Of a stretch of DNA of 64,000 nucleotides, positions 32,756-41,403 are shown one piece after another. This stretch comes from Stenotrophomonas sp. SAU14A_NAIMI4_8. GTDB lineage: Bacteria > Pseudomonadota > Gammaproteobacteria > Xanthomonadales > Xanthomonadaceae. The translations under genes were made by a program, and so were the position numbers. Location: the NCBI RefSeq assembly GCF_003086695.1, contig NZ_CP025999.1:2583680-2647679 (forward strand). Direction: 5' to 3'. The notes beneath the pieces were generated by a model, which worked only from the letters and a program-made list of their open reading frames with translations, made no database searches and was not told where the DNA came from. The first letter of the stretch is position 1. Each line of letters starts with the position of its first letter.

Positions 32756-34534
32756 ATGCCTGCCAGCCGTGATGAAGAACGAATGTCCACCCTCGCCGGC
32801 CTCAATGCGCTGGGCGAGATCAGTGGCGCCTCGCTGGACAGCCTGACCGAGCTGGCCACGCACACCTTCAACGTGCCGGTGGCGTTTGTTTCGCTGCTGC
32901 AGATCGACCGCCAGCGGCTGGTCTCCCGCCGTGGCCTGGCCATGTCGCAGACCCATATCCGCGATTCCATCTGCGCCAGCACGATTGGTTCAGCCGAAAC
33001 GCTGGTGATCGACGATCTGCTGCAGCACCCGCGGCATGCCAGCAATCCGCTGGTGGCCGGCGAGCCGCACCTGCGTTTCTACGCCGGGGCGCCCCTGGTG
33101 GCGCGCAACGGCGTGGCCATCGGCGCGTTCTGCGTGATGGACGATGCACCGCGCACGCTGTCCGAGGCCGAGCGGCGGCAGTTGGAAACGCTGGCCCGGG
33201 CGGCCATGAACGAACTGGAGCTGCGCGCAATGAGCGGGCGCAGCGACCCGGTGAGCGGCCTGCCTGATCGCCAGCAGTTCATGCTGGACCACGATGCACT
33301 GGCCGAACGCGAGCCGGGAACCTTCATGCATGCGGTGCTGGTGGACGTGTTCGATACCGCCATTTCCACCGAGGCGGGACAGGTGCTGGGCATGGCGCCG
33401 CTGGAAACGCTGATTCGGCGCACCGGCGTGCGCCTGAAGGTGGCACTGGACGGGCTGGCCCAGGTCTACCATGTGGGCGTGGCGCGCTTCGCCTTCGTGC
33501 TGGAGCTGGAGCAGGCCAGTGCGGTGGAAGCCCTGCTGGCCGAACTGCAGGCACGGGTGACCCGGCCGATGATGGCCGCCGAAGTGCCGATGTCACCCGG
33601 CTTCCACGCCGGCGTTTGCGAGCTGACCCTGGGCCAGCACAGCGCGGGAGAAGTGATCCGCCGCCTGCTGGTCGGGCTGAGCGCGGCGGTGTCCGCCCGC
33701 GCCCCTTTCCGCTGGTACTCGCAAGGCCACGATGCCAGTACCCGCCGCGGCTACCGGCTGGCCACCGACGGGCGCACGGCGCTGCAGCAGGACGAGTTCC
33801 ATCTGGTCTACCAGCCCCGCTTCCGCGCCCGCGACCTGCAGCCCGTCGCGGCCGAAGTGCTGATCCGCTGGAACCACCCGCAGCTGGGACCGGTCAGCCC
33901 GGCCGAGTTCATTCCGGTGTTCGAACGCACCGCATTGATGCACGGCATTACCGACTGGGTGGTGGACCGTGCACTGGACCAGCTTGCACGCTGGCACGCC
34001 GATGGCCTGCTGCTGAACCTGTCGATCAACTACTCGGCCCGCGACATGGCCCGCGAAGGCGCGGCCGAGCGCTTGATCGCCGGGATTGACCGGCGCGGCC
34101 TGGCCTGCACGCAGGTCGAGGTGGAGATCACGGAAAGCCAATGGCTGCGTGCCGATTCGCAGCAGGGCGTACAACTGAAGCGGATGGCCGATGCGGGCAT
34201 CCGCGTGGCGGTGGACGACTTCGGCAGCGGCTACAGCAACTTTGGTTACCTGACCGAACTGCCGATCAGCACGCTGAAGCTGGACAAGTCGCTGATCGAT
34301 CGCCTGTGCCTGGACAACCGGTCCAGCGTGAAGGTGGAAGCGATCATCGGCCTGGCCCATCGCCTGGGCTACAGCGTGGTGGCCGAAGGCGCCGAGAGTG
34401 CCGACCAGGTCAGCCGCCTGCGCGCACTGGGCTGCGATGAGATCCAGGGATTTGCCCTGGCCCGGCCGATGGATCCGGATCAGCTGTTCACCGGCCACAG
34501 CCGTCCGCTGCTGGGTGCCCACCTGGCCGGTTGA
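32756..34534 (+). CDS. GAF-EAL cyclic-di-GMP phosphodiesterase
   Basis: 592 residues. GAF domain in the first about 160 (AFVSLLQIDRQRLVSRRG, LRFYAGAPLVARNGVAIGAF), a degenerate GGDEF-like middle (DPVSGLPDRQQFMLDHDAL but no GGDEF motif), and a C-terminal EAL domain: AEVLIRWNHP (E-V-L in place of E-A-L, catalytic Glu kept), EVEITESQ, VAVDDFGSGYSNFGYL, LKLDKSLI and VVAEGAES. Metal and base residues are present, so hydrolysis of c-di-GMP to pGpG is likely. Start could also be ATG 32783. Confidence 0.88.
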   Translation: MPASRDEERMSTLAGLNALGEISGASLDSLTELATHTFNVPVAFVSLLQIDRQRLVSRRGLAMSQTHIRDSICASTIGSAETLVIDDLLQHPRHASNPLVAGEPHLRFYAGAPLVARNGVAIGAFCVMDDAPRTLSEAERRQLETLARAAMNELELRAMSGRSDPVSGLPDRQQFMLDHDALAEREPGTFMHAVLVDVFDTAISTEAGQVLGMAPLETLIRRTGVRLKVALDGLAQVYHVGVARFAFVLELEQASAVEALLAELQARVTRPMMAAEVPMSPGFHAGVCELTLGQHSAGEVIRRLLVGLSAAVSARAPFRWYSQGHDASTRRGYRLATDGRTALQQDEFHLVYQPRFRARDLQPVAAEVLIRWNHPQLGPVSPAEFIPVFERTALMHGITDWVVDRALDQLARWHADGLLLNLSINYSARDMAREGAAERLIAGIDRRGLACTQVEVEITESQWLRADSQQGVQLKRMADAGIRVAVDDFGSGYSNFGYLTELPISTLKLDKSLIDRLCLDNRSSVKVEAIIGLAHRLGYSVVAEGAESADQVSRLRALGCDEIQGFALARPMDPDQLFTGHSRPLLGAHLAG

Positions 34535-34599
34535 ACCACTGGCGCGCGCCGCGCGTCGCTATACTGCTCCTGCCCAGACGCGATGCCGGATTGCCTGCG

Positions 34600-35793
34600 A
34601 TGCCCTCACGAATCGACTTCCGCACCTCGCTGGACCTCGCCTGCCAGTTGACTGGCATGCGCGTGGCGCTGGTGGGCGAAATAACCGATGCGCACTGGCG
34701 GGCCGTGCAGAGCGTTGACCGCGCCGGCCTGGGCATCAGCAACGGCATGGTGCTGGACATCAACAAGACCTTCTGCAGGGACGTGAAGGCCCAGCAGTGC
34801 CCGGTCTGGTTTGCCGACGCACACGCCCACCCGGATTTCCAGCACAGCCCGGTACCCGGCCTGTATGGTTTCCGCAGCTATATCTCCGTGCCGATCACCC
34901 TGGCTGACGGCAGCATCTTCGGTACGCTCTGCACGCTCGATCCGCTGCCTCGGCCGGTGGACGAGAGCCATGTGGCGGCGCTGACGATGCTGGCGCGGCT
35001 GGTGGCCGCGCAGATCGATGCCGTGCACAGCCACGACGCCGATGCGGAACTGATCGATGGCCTGAAGCGTGATGGGACCAGCCGCGACGCGCAGTTGGCC
35101 GAATCCGAGCACAACAACGCCGAGCTGCTGCGGGTGGGCAAGGAGCGCGAGGAGTTCATCGCGGTGCTGGCCCACGATCTGCGCAACCCCGTGCAGGCCA
35201 TCCGTGCCGGCGCCGACCTGCTTTCGCTGGGCGCGCTGAGCGTGGCGCAGCAGAAGGTGCTGGAGCACATCAACGACAGCACCGACCGCATTGCCGAGCT
35301 GATCGATGTGACCCTGGATTTCGCCCGGGGCCGGCTGGGCACCGGCATTGCCCTGAAGCTGGAAGACTGGTCCGATCTTTCCGGGGTACTGGCCGTGGCC
35401 TGCCGCGAGGCCATGCGTGCCTATCCGCAGCGCCGTTGCGAGGTGGATCTGCAGTTGCCGCCGGTGTTCCGCTGCGACGGTGCGCGCCTGTGCCAGCTGC
35501 TGGCCAACCTGGTCATCAACGCCGCCGTGCATGGCACCGCCGGGGAACCCATTCGCGTGACCGGCCGCAGCGAGGGAGACGGCCTGTGCATCGAGGTGGC
35601 CAACGCCGGGGTGATCCCGCAGGCGCAGCTGGCGGCGTTGTTCGAGCCGTTCTCGCGCCCGCAGGAGAAGCGCCTGGATTCCGGCCTCGGCCTGGGGCTG
35701 TATATCGCCTCGCAGATCGCCAAGGCCCATGGCGGCACCCTGTCGGTGGCCAGCGCCAGCGATTCGGGCACGGTACTGACCCTGCGCCTCTGA
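34600..35793 (+). CDS. GAF-domain sensor histidine kinase
   Basis: 397 residues from ATG 34600. GAF domain (WFADAHAHPDFQHSPVPGLY, YISVPITLADGSIFGTLCTL), coiled linker, H-box AVLAHDLRNPVQAIRAGADL, N-box LLANLVINAAVHGTAGEP, G-boxes LDSGLGLGLYIASQIAKAHG. No membrane segments, so it senses inside the cytoplasm. Begins 65 bases after the EAL gene; no partner response regulator is adjacent. Both GAF domains share the GAF layout for free-Met-R-sulfoxide-like or light sensors, ligand unknown. Confidence 0.88.
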   Translation: MPSRIDFRTSLDLACQLTGMRVALVGEITDAHWRAVQSVDRAGLGISNGMVLDINKTFCRDVKAQQCPVWFADAHAHPDFQHSPVPGLYGFRSYISVPITLADGSIFGTLCTLDPLPRPVDESHVAALTMLARLVAAQIDAVHSHDADAELIDGLKRDGTSRDAQLAESEHNNAELLRVGKEREEFIAVLAHDLRNPVQAIRAGADLLSLGALSVAQQKVLEHINDSTDRIAELIDVTLDFARGRLGTGIALKLEDWSDLSGVLAVACREAMRAYPQRRCEVDLQLPPVFRCDGARLCQLLANLVINAAVHGTAGEPIRVTGRSEGDGLCIEVANAGVIPQAQLAALFEPFSRPQEKRLDSGLGLGLYIASQIAKAHGGTLSVASASDSGTVLTLRL

Positions 35794-35836
35794 AACGAAA
35801 CGGCATTGCCCGAACGGGGGATGCGTGTCGAAGTGT

Positions 35837-35863
35837 TGCAAATGCTAATATTTCTCATTTGCA
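35837..35863 (+). promoter_or_regulatory. Fur-box-like palindrome before siderophore receptor
   Basis: Perfect 8-base arms TGCAAATG (35837-35844) and CATTTGCA (35856-35863); the A+T-rich middle CTAATATTTCT makes it resemble the Fur consensus of alternating AATG/CATT units. It lies 18 bases before the ATG at 35882, where a repressor would block transcription or translation start. Confidence 0.55.
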
Positions 35864-35881
35864 GCCACCCCCACACTGCCC

Positions 35882-38032
35882 ATGCCCGTCAATTTGCCCC
35901 GCCGCCGCGCCCTGTGCGCCGCGCTCGCCCTGCCCTTGGCTATTGCCGCACACACTACCCACGCCGCCGATAGCCCGCCTTCCAGCGTCCAGGACCTGGA
36001 CAAGGTAGAGGTGCGCGGCCGCGCACAGACCCTGTACCGGGCCGACGACGCCGCCGTCGGCACCCGCACCGACACGCCCCTGGCCCTGGTGCCGCAGTCG
36101 ATCCAGGTGCTGCCGCGCGAACTGATCGATGACCAGGCCGCCCGCCAGGTGACTGATCTGTACCGCAGCATCAGCGGCATCAGTTTCTTCAGCTACGCCG
36201 GCGTGACCCTGCGCGGCTTCCGCCAGGAAAACGTGCTGTACGACGGCCTGCGCGGCGATCCCTACGCCGGCTTTTCGGTGCCGCAGCTGTTCAACATCGA
36301 ACGGGTGGAAGTACTGAAGGGCCCGGCCGGCGCGCTGTACGGCGGCGGCGATGCCGGCGGCGTGATCAACTACGTGACCCGCAAGCCCAAGGCCAGCGCC
36401 GAGCGCCGCATCGAGCTGCAGGTCGGCAACGAGGACTTCCGCGCCGCCTCGATCGAAGGCACCGGCCCGTTGAACCGCAGCGGCAGCGTGCGCTACCGCG
36501 CGGGCCTCTATGGCGATACCGAATCGGGCGTGCGCTGGAACACCGACAGTGAAAGCGTGATTGGCGATGCCTCGCTGGCCTTCGACGTGGGCGACAGCGG
36601 CGAGCTGGTGCTGCAGTTCACCGATATCACCCAGAACCTGGGCGGCAACCGCCTGCGCGGCGTGCCAGTGGACGACAACGGCACCTTCCTGACCGACCGC
36701 CGCTGGAACCACAACGAAGCGAGCGATTTCCTGGACATGCGTGCCAAGGTGGCGCTGGCGCAGTACCGCTTCGCCCCCACTGACGCGCTGGACGTGGACG
36801 TGGCGGCGCGCTGGTTCAAGAACAGCGAACACCAGATGTACCACGAGCCGATGGGGCTGATCGACCGTGACGGCGACGGCGTGGCCGAGTGGATGACCCG
36901 CCAGCTGCGCAACCAGATCCGCGACAACGACGCGGTGACCGCCAACGCCAATGCGGTGTGGCGCACCCGCACCGGCGGCATCGAGCACAAGGTGCTGTTC
37001 GGCGCTGATGTGTACCAGACCGATGCGGACTTCACCGCGCAGACCGCCAACAGCGCCGACCTGGCCCGTGGCGCAGGCCCGGTGCAGGGCATCGACTTGT
37101 TCAACCCGGTGTACGGCGCCAGCACCTGGCATGACTACAACCTGGCCGCCCTGCCCTGGCGCAGCACGTCCACCCGCAGCCAGCGCTACGGCGGCTACCT
37201 GCAGGACGAGCTGACCCTGACCCCGCGCTGGCACGTGCTGGCCGGCCTGCGCTGGGACGGCTTCAAGGACGAAGACCGCATCGCCCACAGCAGCGTGGAT
37301 GGCAACGACATCAGCTGGCGCCTCGGCAGCACCTTCATCGTGCGCGACGGCCTGAACCTGTACGCCAACGTGGCCAGTGGTTTCGTGCCGCAGACCGCGG
37401 CGAACCAGAATTCAGCCGCCGGCGGTCCGTTCGATGCCGAGCGCAGCAAGCAGTGGGAGGTGGGCATGAAATCGCTGCTGGCCGACCGGGTAACACTGAA
37501 CCTGGCCGCCTACCGCATCGACCGCAGCAACATCGTGCAGGCCACCGGCGAAGTGGTGGGCGGGGTGAACCAGCTTGCCGCGCTGGGCCTGGTGCGCAGC
37601 ACCGGCATGGAGATGGACCTGCTGGCCGACGTGACCGAACGCTGGGTGCTGAACCTGACCTACGCCTACAACGATGCGCGGGTGAAGGATGCCGGCCCGA
37701 ACGGGATCACCAATGCCTCCGGCGACCGCTTCGCCAATGCGCCGCGCAACAAGCTGGGCCTGTGGACCCGCTACGACCTGCCCGCCCTGCATTCGGCCGT
37801 CGGCTTCGGCGCCGATTACGTGGGTGAGCGCGTCAGCCTGGACGGCCAGCGGGTGAAGCCTTATGCCGTGTTCGACATGAGCTGGAAGACCACGTGGCAG
37901 CAGTGGCAGTTCCAGGCCAACGTGAAGAACCTCTTCGACAAGGTGTATGCGGCCAGCGGCTTCATCGAGCGCAATGGCCACTTCCCCGGCGAGCCGCGCC
38001 GGGTCTACCTGCAGGCGGCGTACAGTTTCTAA
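35882..38032 (+). CDS. TonB-dependent siderophore receptor
   Basis: 716 residues. Signal peptide ALCAALALPLAIAAHTTHAA, TonB-box-like DKVEVRGRAQ, plug domain with LALVPQSIQVLPRELIDDQA and VLKGPAGALYGGGDAGGVIN, then a 22-strand barrel ending with an aromatic residue (VYLQAAYSF), the Omp85 targeting signal. Plug wording is typical of catecholate/hydroxamate siderophore receptors (FhuA/Fiu group). The upstream Fur-like box agrees with iron control. Stands alone: no biosynthesis or ABC genes near. Confidence 0.92.
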   Translation: MPVNLPRRRALCAALALPLAIAAHTTHAADSPPSSVQDLDKVEVRGRAQTLYRADDAAVGTRTDTPLALVPQSIQVLPRELIDDQAARQVTDLYRSISGISFFSYAGVTLRGFRQENVLYDGLRGDPYAGFSVPQLFNIERVEVLKGPAGALYGGGDAGGVINYVTRKPKASAERRIELQVGNEDFRAASIEGTGPLNRSGSVRYRAGLYGDTESGVRWNTDSESVIGDASLAFDVGDSGELVLQFTDITQNLGGNRLRGVPVDDNGTFLTDRRWNHNEASDFLDMRAKVALAQYRFAPTDALDVDVAARWFKNSEHQMYHEPMGLIDRDGDGVAEWMTRQLRNQIRDNDAVTANANAVWRTRTGGIEHKVLFGADVYQTDADFTAQTANSADLARGAGPVQGIDLFNPVYGASTWHDYNLAALPWRSTSTRSQRYGGYLQDELTLTPRWHVLAGLRWDGFKDEDRIAHSSVDGNDISWRLGSTFIVRDGLNLYANVASGFVPQTAANQNSAAGGPFDAERSKQWEVGMKSLLADRVTLNLAAYRIDRSNIVQATGEVVGGVNQLAALGLVRSTGMEMDLLADVTERWVLNLTYAYNDARVKDAGPNGITNASGDRFANAPRNKLGLWTRYDLPALHSAVGFGADYVGERVSLDGQRVKPYAVFDMSWKTTWQQWQFQANVKNLFDKVYAASGFIERNGHFPGEPRRVYLQAAYSF

Positions 38033-38045
38033 TGCCGTCGTGACC

Positions 38046-38084
38046 ACCCGGCGGCGTGTAGAGCATGCACACACGCCGTCGGGT
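38046..38084 (+). terminator. Stem-loop after siderophore receptor gene
   Basis: ACCCGGCGGCGTGT (38046-38059) pairs with ACACGCCGTCGGGT (38071-38084), 14 bases with one G-T pair, 11-base loop. No T-run. Confidence 0.6.
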
Positions 38085-38115
38085 ACGCTGTGCCACCTTC
38101 CTGCCCTGAGCGGCC

Positions 38116-39804
38116 ATGCACGCCTTTTCCCTTCCGGTCTCTGCGCCCGAGCAGCTGGCGTACCGTCTGCTGCAGGACAGTGACTGGGCACAGACCGCGC
38201 AGGCCGCGCAGATGCCGGCCGAACTGCGCACCGTGCTGGCCATGGTGTTCGATTCACCCGAGCCGATGTGGATTGCCTGGGGCCCGCAGGACAAGGCGTT
38301 CTTCTTCAACGATGCCTACCTGCCGCTGCTGGGCGGCAAGCTGCACGGCGCCATGGGCGCACGACTGGACGTGGTGTGGGCCGATGTCTGGGCCGACGTC
38401 AGCCAGGCCATCGACGATGCCTTCGCCGGCACCGCGCGCAGCTTCCAGAACCTGCGCCTGATGATGGACCGCGACGGCACGATGAAGGAAACCTGGTGGA
38501 CCTTCTCGTATTCGCCGCTGCGGCTGGGCAACGGCGAGATCGCCGGCCTGCTGTGCGTGGTGAGCGAGCAGACCGAGCGGGTGATCGAACGCGACCTGCA
38601 CAGCCGCCAGGTGGCCGCCATTACCCAGGAAGCACGCGAGGCGCACCTGGAACTGGTGCGCGCACGCGAGCAGCTGCGCCAGGCACAGAAACTGGAAGCC
38701 ATGGGCCAGTTGACCGGCGGCGTGGCGCACGACTTCAACAACCTGCTGCAGGTGATCACCGGTTCGGTGGACATGCTGCTGTACGGCTGGCCCAGTGATG
38801 ACCCGCGCCGGCGCTACGCCCAGGCGATCGAATCGGCGGCCGAGCGTGCGACCAAACTGACCGCCCAGTTGCTGGCGTTCTCGCGGCGGCAGAGCCTGTC
38901 GCCGGAAGTGTTCGACCTGTGCGAGAGCGTGCAGGCGCTGGCGGACATCATCACCACCGTGGTGGGCGCGCGTATCGATGTGGACCTGCACTTGCCCGAC
39001 GTGCCGCTGCCGGTGCTGCTGGACCGCAACCAACTGGATACCGCGCTGATCAATATTGCGGTGAACGCGCGCGATGCGATCGAAGGCCACGGCAAGGTGA
39101 CACTGGCAGTGCAACGGGTCAGCACCGTGCCATCTGTGCGCCAGTCGATTCCGCTGAAGGGCGATTTTGCGGCGATCAGCGTGACTGATTCGGGCAGTGG
39201 TATTGATCCTTCGGTGCTGGAACGCATCTTCGAACCGTTCTTCACCACCAAGGGCGTGGGCGCCGGCACCGGGCTGGGGCTGAGCCAGGTGTTCGGCTTC
39301 GTGAAGCAGTCCGAAGGCGAAGTGGACGTGCAGAGCCGGCCGGGCGCGGGCACCTGCTTCACCCTGTACCTGCCGCTGACCCAATGCACCGACAGCGTGC
39401 CGCGCCCTGCCCCGCACCCCGGCCTGGCCAGTGGCGACGGGCTGTGCGTGCTGGTGGTGGAAGACAACGTGGACGTGGCCGACTTCGCCGTGGGCGCGCT
39501 GCGCGAGCTGGACTACGGCGTGGTGCTGGCGCGAAACGCGGCCGAGGCCATGGCCGAACTGGAACATGACGCCGCGCGCTTCCAGCTGGTGTTCACCGAC
39601 GTGGTGATGCCCGGCACCAACGGCCTGGAACTGGCACGCACGATCCGCGCGCAGTTCCCGAAGCTGCCGATCATCCTGACCAGCGGCTACAGCGAACTGC
39701 TGGCACGCGACCCGGGGCACGGCTTCACCCTGCTGCGAAAACCGTATTCGCTGAAGCAACTGGCCCAGGTGATGTCCGAAGCGGCGCACGGCAGCGCCCG
39801 GTAG
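38116..39804 (+). CDS. Hybrid sensor histidine kinase with PAS and receiver domains
   Basis: 562 residues, cytoplasmic. PAS domain (PMWIAWGPQDKAFFFNDAYL, WTFSYSPLRLGNGEIAGLLC), H-box QLTGGVAHDFNNLLQVITGS of the HWE/NtrB-like hybrid type, ATPase domain DSGSGIDPSVLERIFEPFF and GAGTGLGLSQVFGFVKQSEG, then a receiver domain with the acidic pair VVEDN, phospho-Asp in VFTDVVMPGTNGLEL and Lys in LLRKPYSL. Likely phosphorelay start. No partner beside it. Confidence 0.92.
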   Translation: MHAFSLPVSAPEQLAYRLLQDSDWAQTAQAAQMPAELRTVLAMVFDSPEPMWIAWGPQDKAFFFNDAYLPLLGGKLHGAMGARLDVVWADVWADVSQAIDDAFAGTARSFQNLRLMMDRDGTMKETWWTFSYSPLRLGNGEIAGLLCVVSEQTERVIERDLHSRQVAAITQEAREAHLELVRAREQLRQAQKLEAMGQLTGGVAHDFNNLLQVITGSVDMLLYGWPSDDPRRRYAQAIESAAERATKLTAQLLAFSRRQSLSPEVFDLCESVQALADIITTVVGARIDVDLHLPDVPLPVLLDRNQLDTALINIAVNARDAIEGHGKVTLAVQRVSTVPSVRQSIPLKGDFAAISVTDSGSGIDPSVLERIFEPFFTTKGVGAGTGLGLSQVFGFVKQSEGEVDVQSRPGAGTCFTLYLPLTQCTDSVPRPAPHPGLASGDGLCVLVVEDNVDVADFAVGALRELDYGVVLARNAAEAMAELEHDAARFQLVFTDVVMPGTNGLELARTIRAQFPKLPIILTSGYSELLARDPGHGFTLLRKPYSLKQLAQVMSEAAHGSAR

Positions 39805-40109
39805 ACGCCCACCTTGGTGGGCATGGCTCTCCGCCTACCCTGCGCGGTCTCGCTTTGGTAGATGCCCACCTTGGTGGGCATTGCTCTCTGCATACCCTGC
39901 GCGGTCTCGCTTTGGTAGATGCCCACCTTGGTGGGCATGGCTCTCTGCCTACCCTTCGTGCCCACCAAGGTGGGCACCTACCGAGATGCCCGCCACCCTG
40001 CTCGGTCCCGCTTTGCCGTTCGTGCCCACCAAGGTGGGCACCTACCGAGATGCCCGCCACCCTGCTCGGTCCCGCTTTGCCGCTCGTGCCCACCAAGGTG
40101 GGCACCTAC
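39801..40109. repeat. Two-armed REP (SMAG-type) array, 3 + 3 copies
   Basis: Three copies of GTAGAYGCCCACCTTGGTGG at 39801, 39858 and 39915 (exact 57-base period), then three copies in the opposite direction ending CTAC at 39981, 40045 and 40109 (exact 64-base period). Each copy is a small palindrome (GCCCACC/GGTGGGC) with a GTAG head. The first copy starts inside the stop region of the hybrid kinase gene. The family is the GTAG-headed REP class of S. maltophilia. Confidence 0.88.
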
Positions 40110-40134
40110 CGGGCAGGCCGCGGATCGTGGGTTG

Positions 40135-40542
40135 TCACGCAACCAGACACCGTTCTACCTGCAGCGACAAGGCTTCGCAGGCGTCGAACAATCCATCGAC
40201 CACGGCCGCGGAGGGACAGCCCGCCGGATCATCACTTTCCCGTGCCACATGGGCGGCATGCAGCACGGCGGTCAATGCGGTAATGCCCGACGCGCAGCGT
40301 GTGGCCAGGGCCAGATCGAACGCGCGGGTGGGGGTCAGGCGATGTTCGCCCCACGGTTGGCCGTCGGCACGGAGGTTCCTGCCGTGGCCTTTCAGGTGCG
40401 CGAAGAAGGCAGACGGCGCGAGGCCGTCGGGCGAATCGCAGAGCGCGTCTTCCAGCTGTTCGGCGATGGCATTGGGCAGATCGCGCGTGGCATTCCCCAG
40501 CAGCGCATGCAGGCGGGGATAGTCGGGAAGCAGGTCGGACAT
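40135..40542 (-). CDS. Hypothetical protein
   Basis: 135 residues from ATG 40542 (GAGG 11 nt upstream). Helical composition (LHALLGNATRDLPNAIAEQL, AFFAHLKGHGRNLRADGQPW, SAAVVDGLFDACEALSLQVE); no signal peptide or membrane segment. No family recognised. Flanked by the REP array on one side and a large inverted repeat on the other. Confidence 0.6.
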   Translation of the reverse strand: MSDLLPDYPRLHALLGNATRDLPNAIAEQLEDALCDSPDGLAPSAFFAHLKGHGRNLRADGQPWGEHRLTPTRAFDLALATRCASGITALTAVLHAAHVARESDDPAGCPSAAVVDGLFDACEALSLQVERCLVA

Positions 40543-40955
40543 GGCGGCAACCTCACGGTGTGGCCACCTGCGAAAGCAAGGTGGCGGACGGTGCGGGTTG
40601 GCGTGCCGGATACGAAGTACGAGAAGCCGGCGGATCGGAAGATCCCCACGCACCGTCCACCATGGACTGGCAAGCGGTGCATTGTCGGGACTGCACGTTG
40701 CAGTGCAAGCCCGACGCCGTGTACTTCGTAAGTTCGGGACGCCAATCCCGGCCAGGGCGGGTGCCTTGGCGTGGCGATGATTGCCGCAGTCTTTCGTGGA
40801 TGAAAAGTAGGGAAATACACCGCCATGGTGTGCTCAGGGCACATGCGTCATGCGGTGACGGGCGCCCCCTTCAATGGCGCTGCCGGCCTGCAGCCTTCAT
40901 CCACGCCAGCCGCAATTCAACTCGCCCCGACGGGCCAATCGCGACACCTCATGCG
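40543..40955. other. Gene-free stretch with large inverted repeat
   Basis: No supported gene. Contains an imperfect inverted repeat of about 28 bases (about 40595-40620 and 40722-40749; perfect over TACGAAGTAC/GTACTTCGTA) enclosing a second stem (GTCGGG/CCCGAC with TGCAC/GTGCA). It may be a decayed miniature element or a structured RNA. Confidence 0.5.
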
Positions 40956-41302
40956 TCAACTGTCATCGCGCGCGCTCTGATAACCACGATAGGTTTCGCC
41001 CCACTCACGCATGGCCAGCAGCACCGGCACCAGCGTGTGGCCAAACTCGGACAGTTCGTACTCCACCTTCGGCGGCACTTCCGGATAGACATGGCGGATC
41101 ACCACGCCATCGGCCTCGAGCTCGCGCAATTGGCTGGTCAACATCGATTGGGTGGCGTTGGGCACACGCCGCGTCAGTTCCATGAACCGGCGCCTGCCCT
41201 TGATCAGGTGAAACAGAATGATCGGCTTCCACACGCCCCCATCACCGAAAGCGTGACTTCCACGGCACAACCACTTTTGTTGTCCCAACGCCTGCTACGC
41301 AT
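40956..41302 (-). pseudogene. HxlR-family regulator with one-base frameshift
   Basis: Read from the ATG at 41300-41302 the frame gives MRSRRWDNKSGCAVEVTLSV then MG, the standard HxlR start with its redox Cys, and then goes out of frame at a run of five G (41236-41240 region, C on the + strand). The following frame continues perfectly as GVWKPIILFHLIKGRRRFME to VLLAMREWGETYRGY. One more G would give GGVWKP as in intact relatives. Either a true frameshift, a slippage site, or a sequencing error. It is divergent from the reductase gene it probably controls. Confidence 0.75.
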
Positions 41303-41403
41303 GAATACTCCGGAAAACCATAGTACCTACGAAAAACCATCGTTCTTGTTGCAATAACGGTGCGAGCCTAGCATGGGCGCATCCATTGACGGTGAGGCCC
41401 GCG

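Noticed and set aside
35855..37288. 477-residue - strand frame opposite the siderophore receptor
   Set aside because: Antisense shadow of a gene with clear plug and barrel motifs.
39801..40109. Regularly spaced repeats that could suggest a CRISPR array
   Set aside because: Units are self-palindromic with GTAG heads, spacing includes near-identical intervening sequence, orientation flips mid-array, and no cas genes are present.
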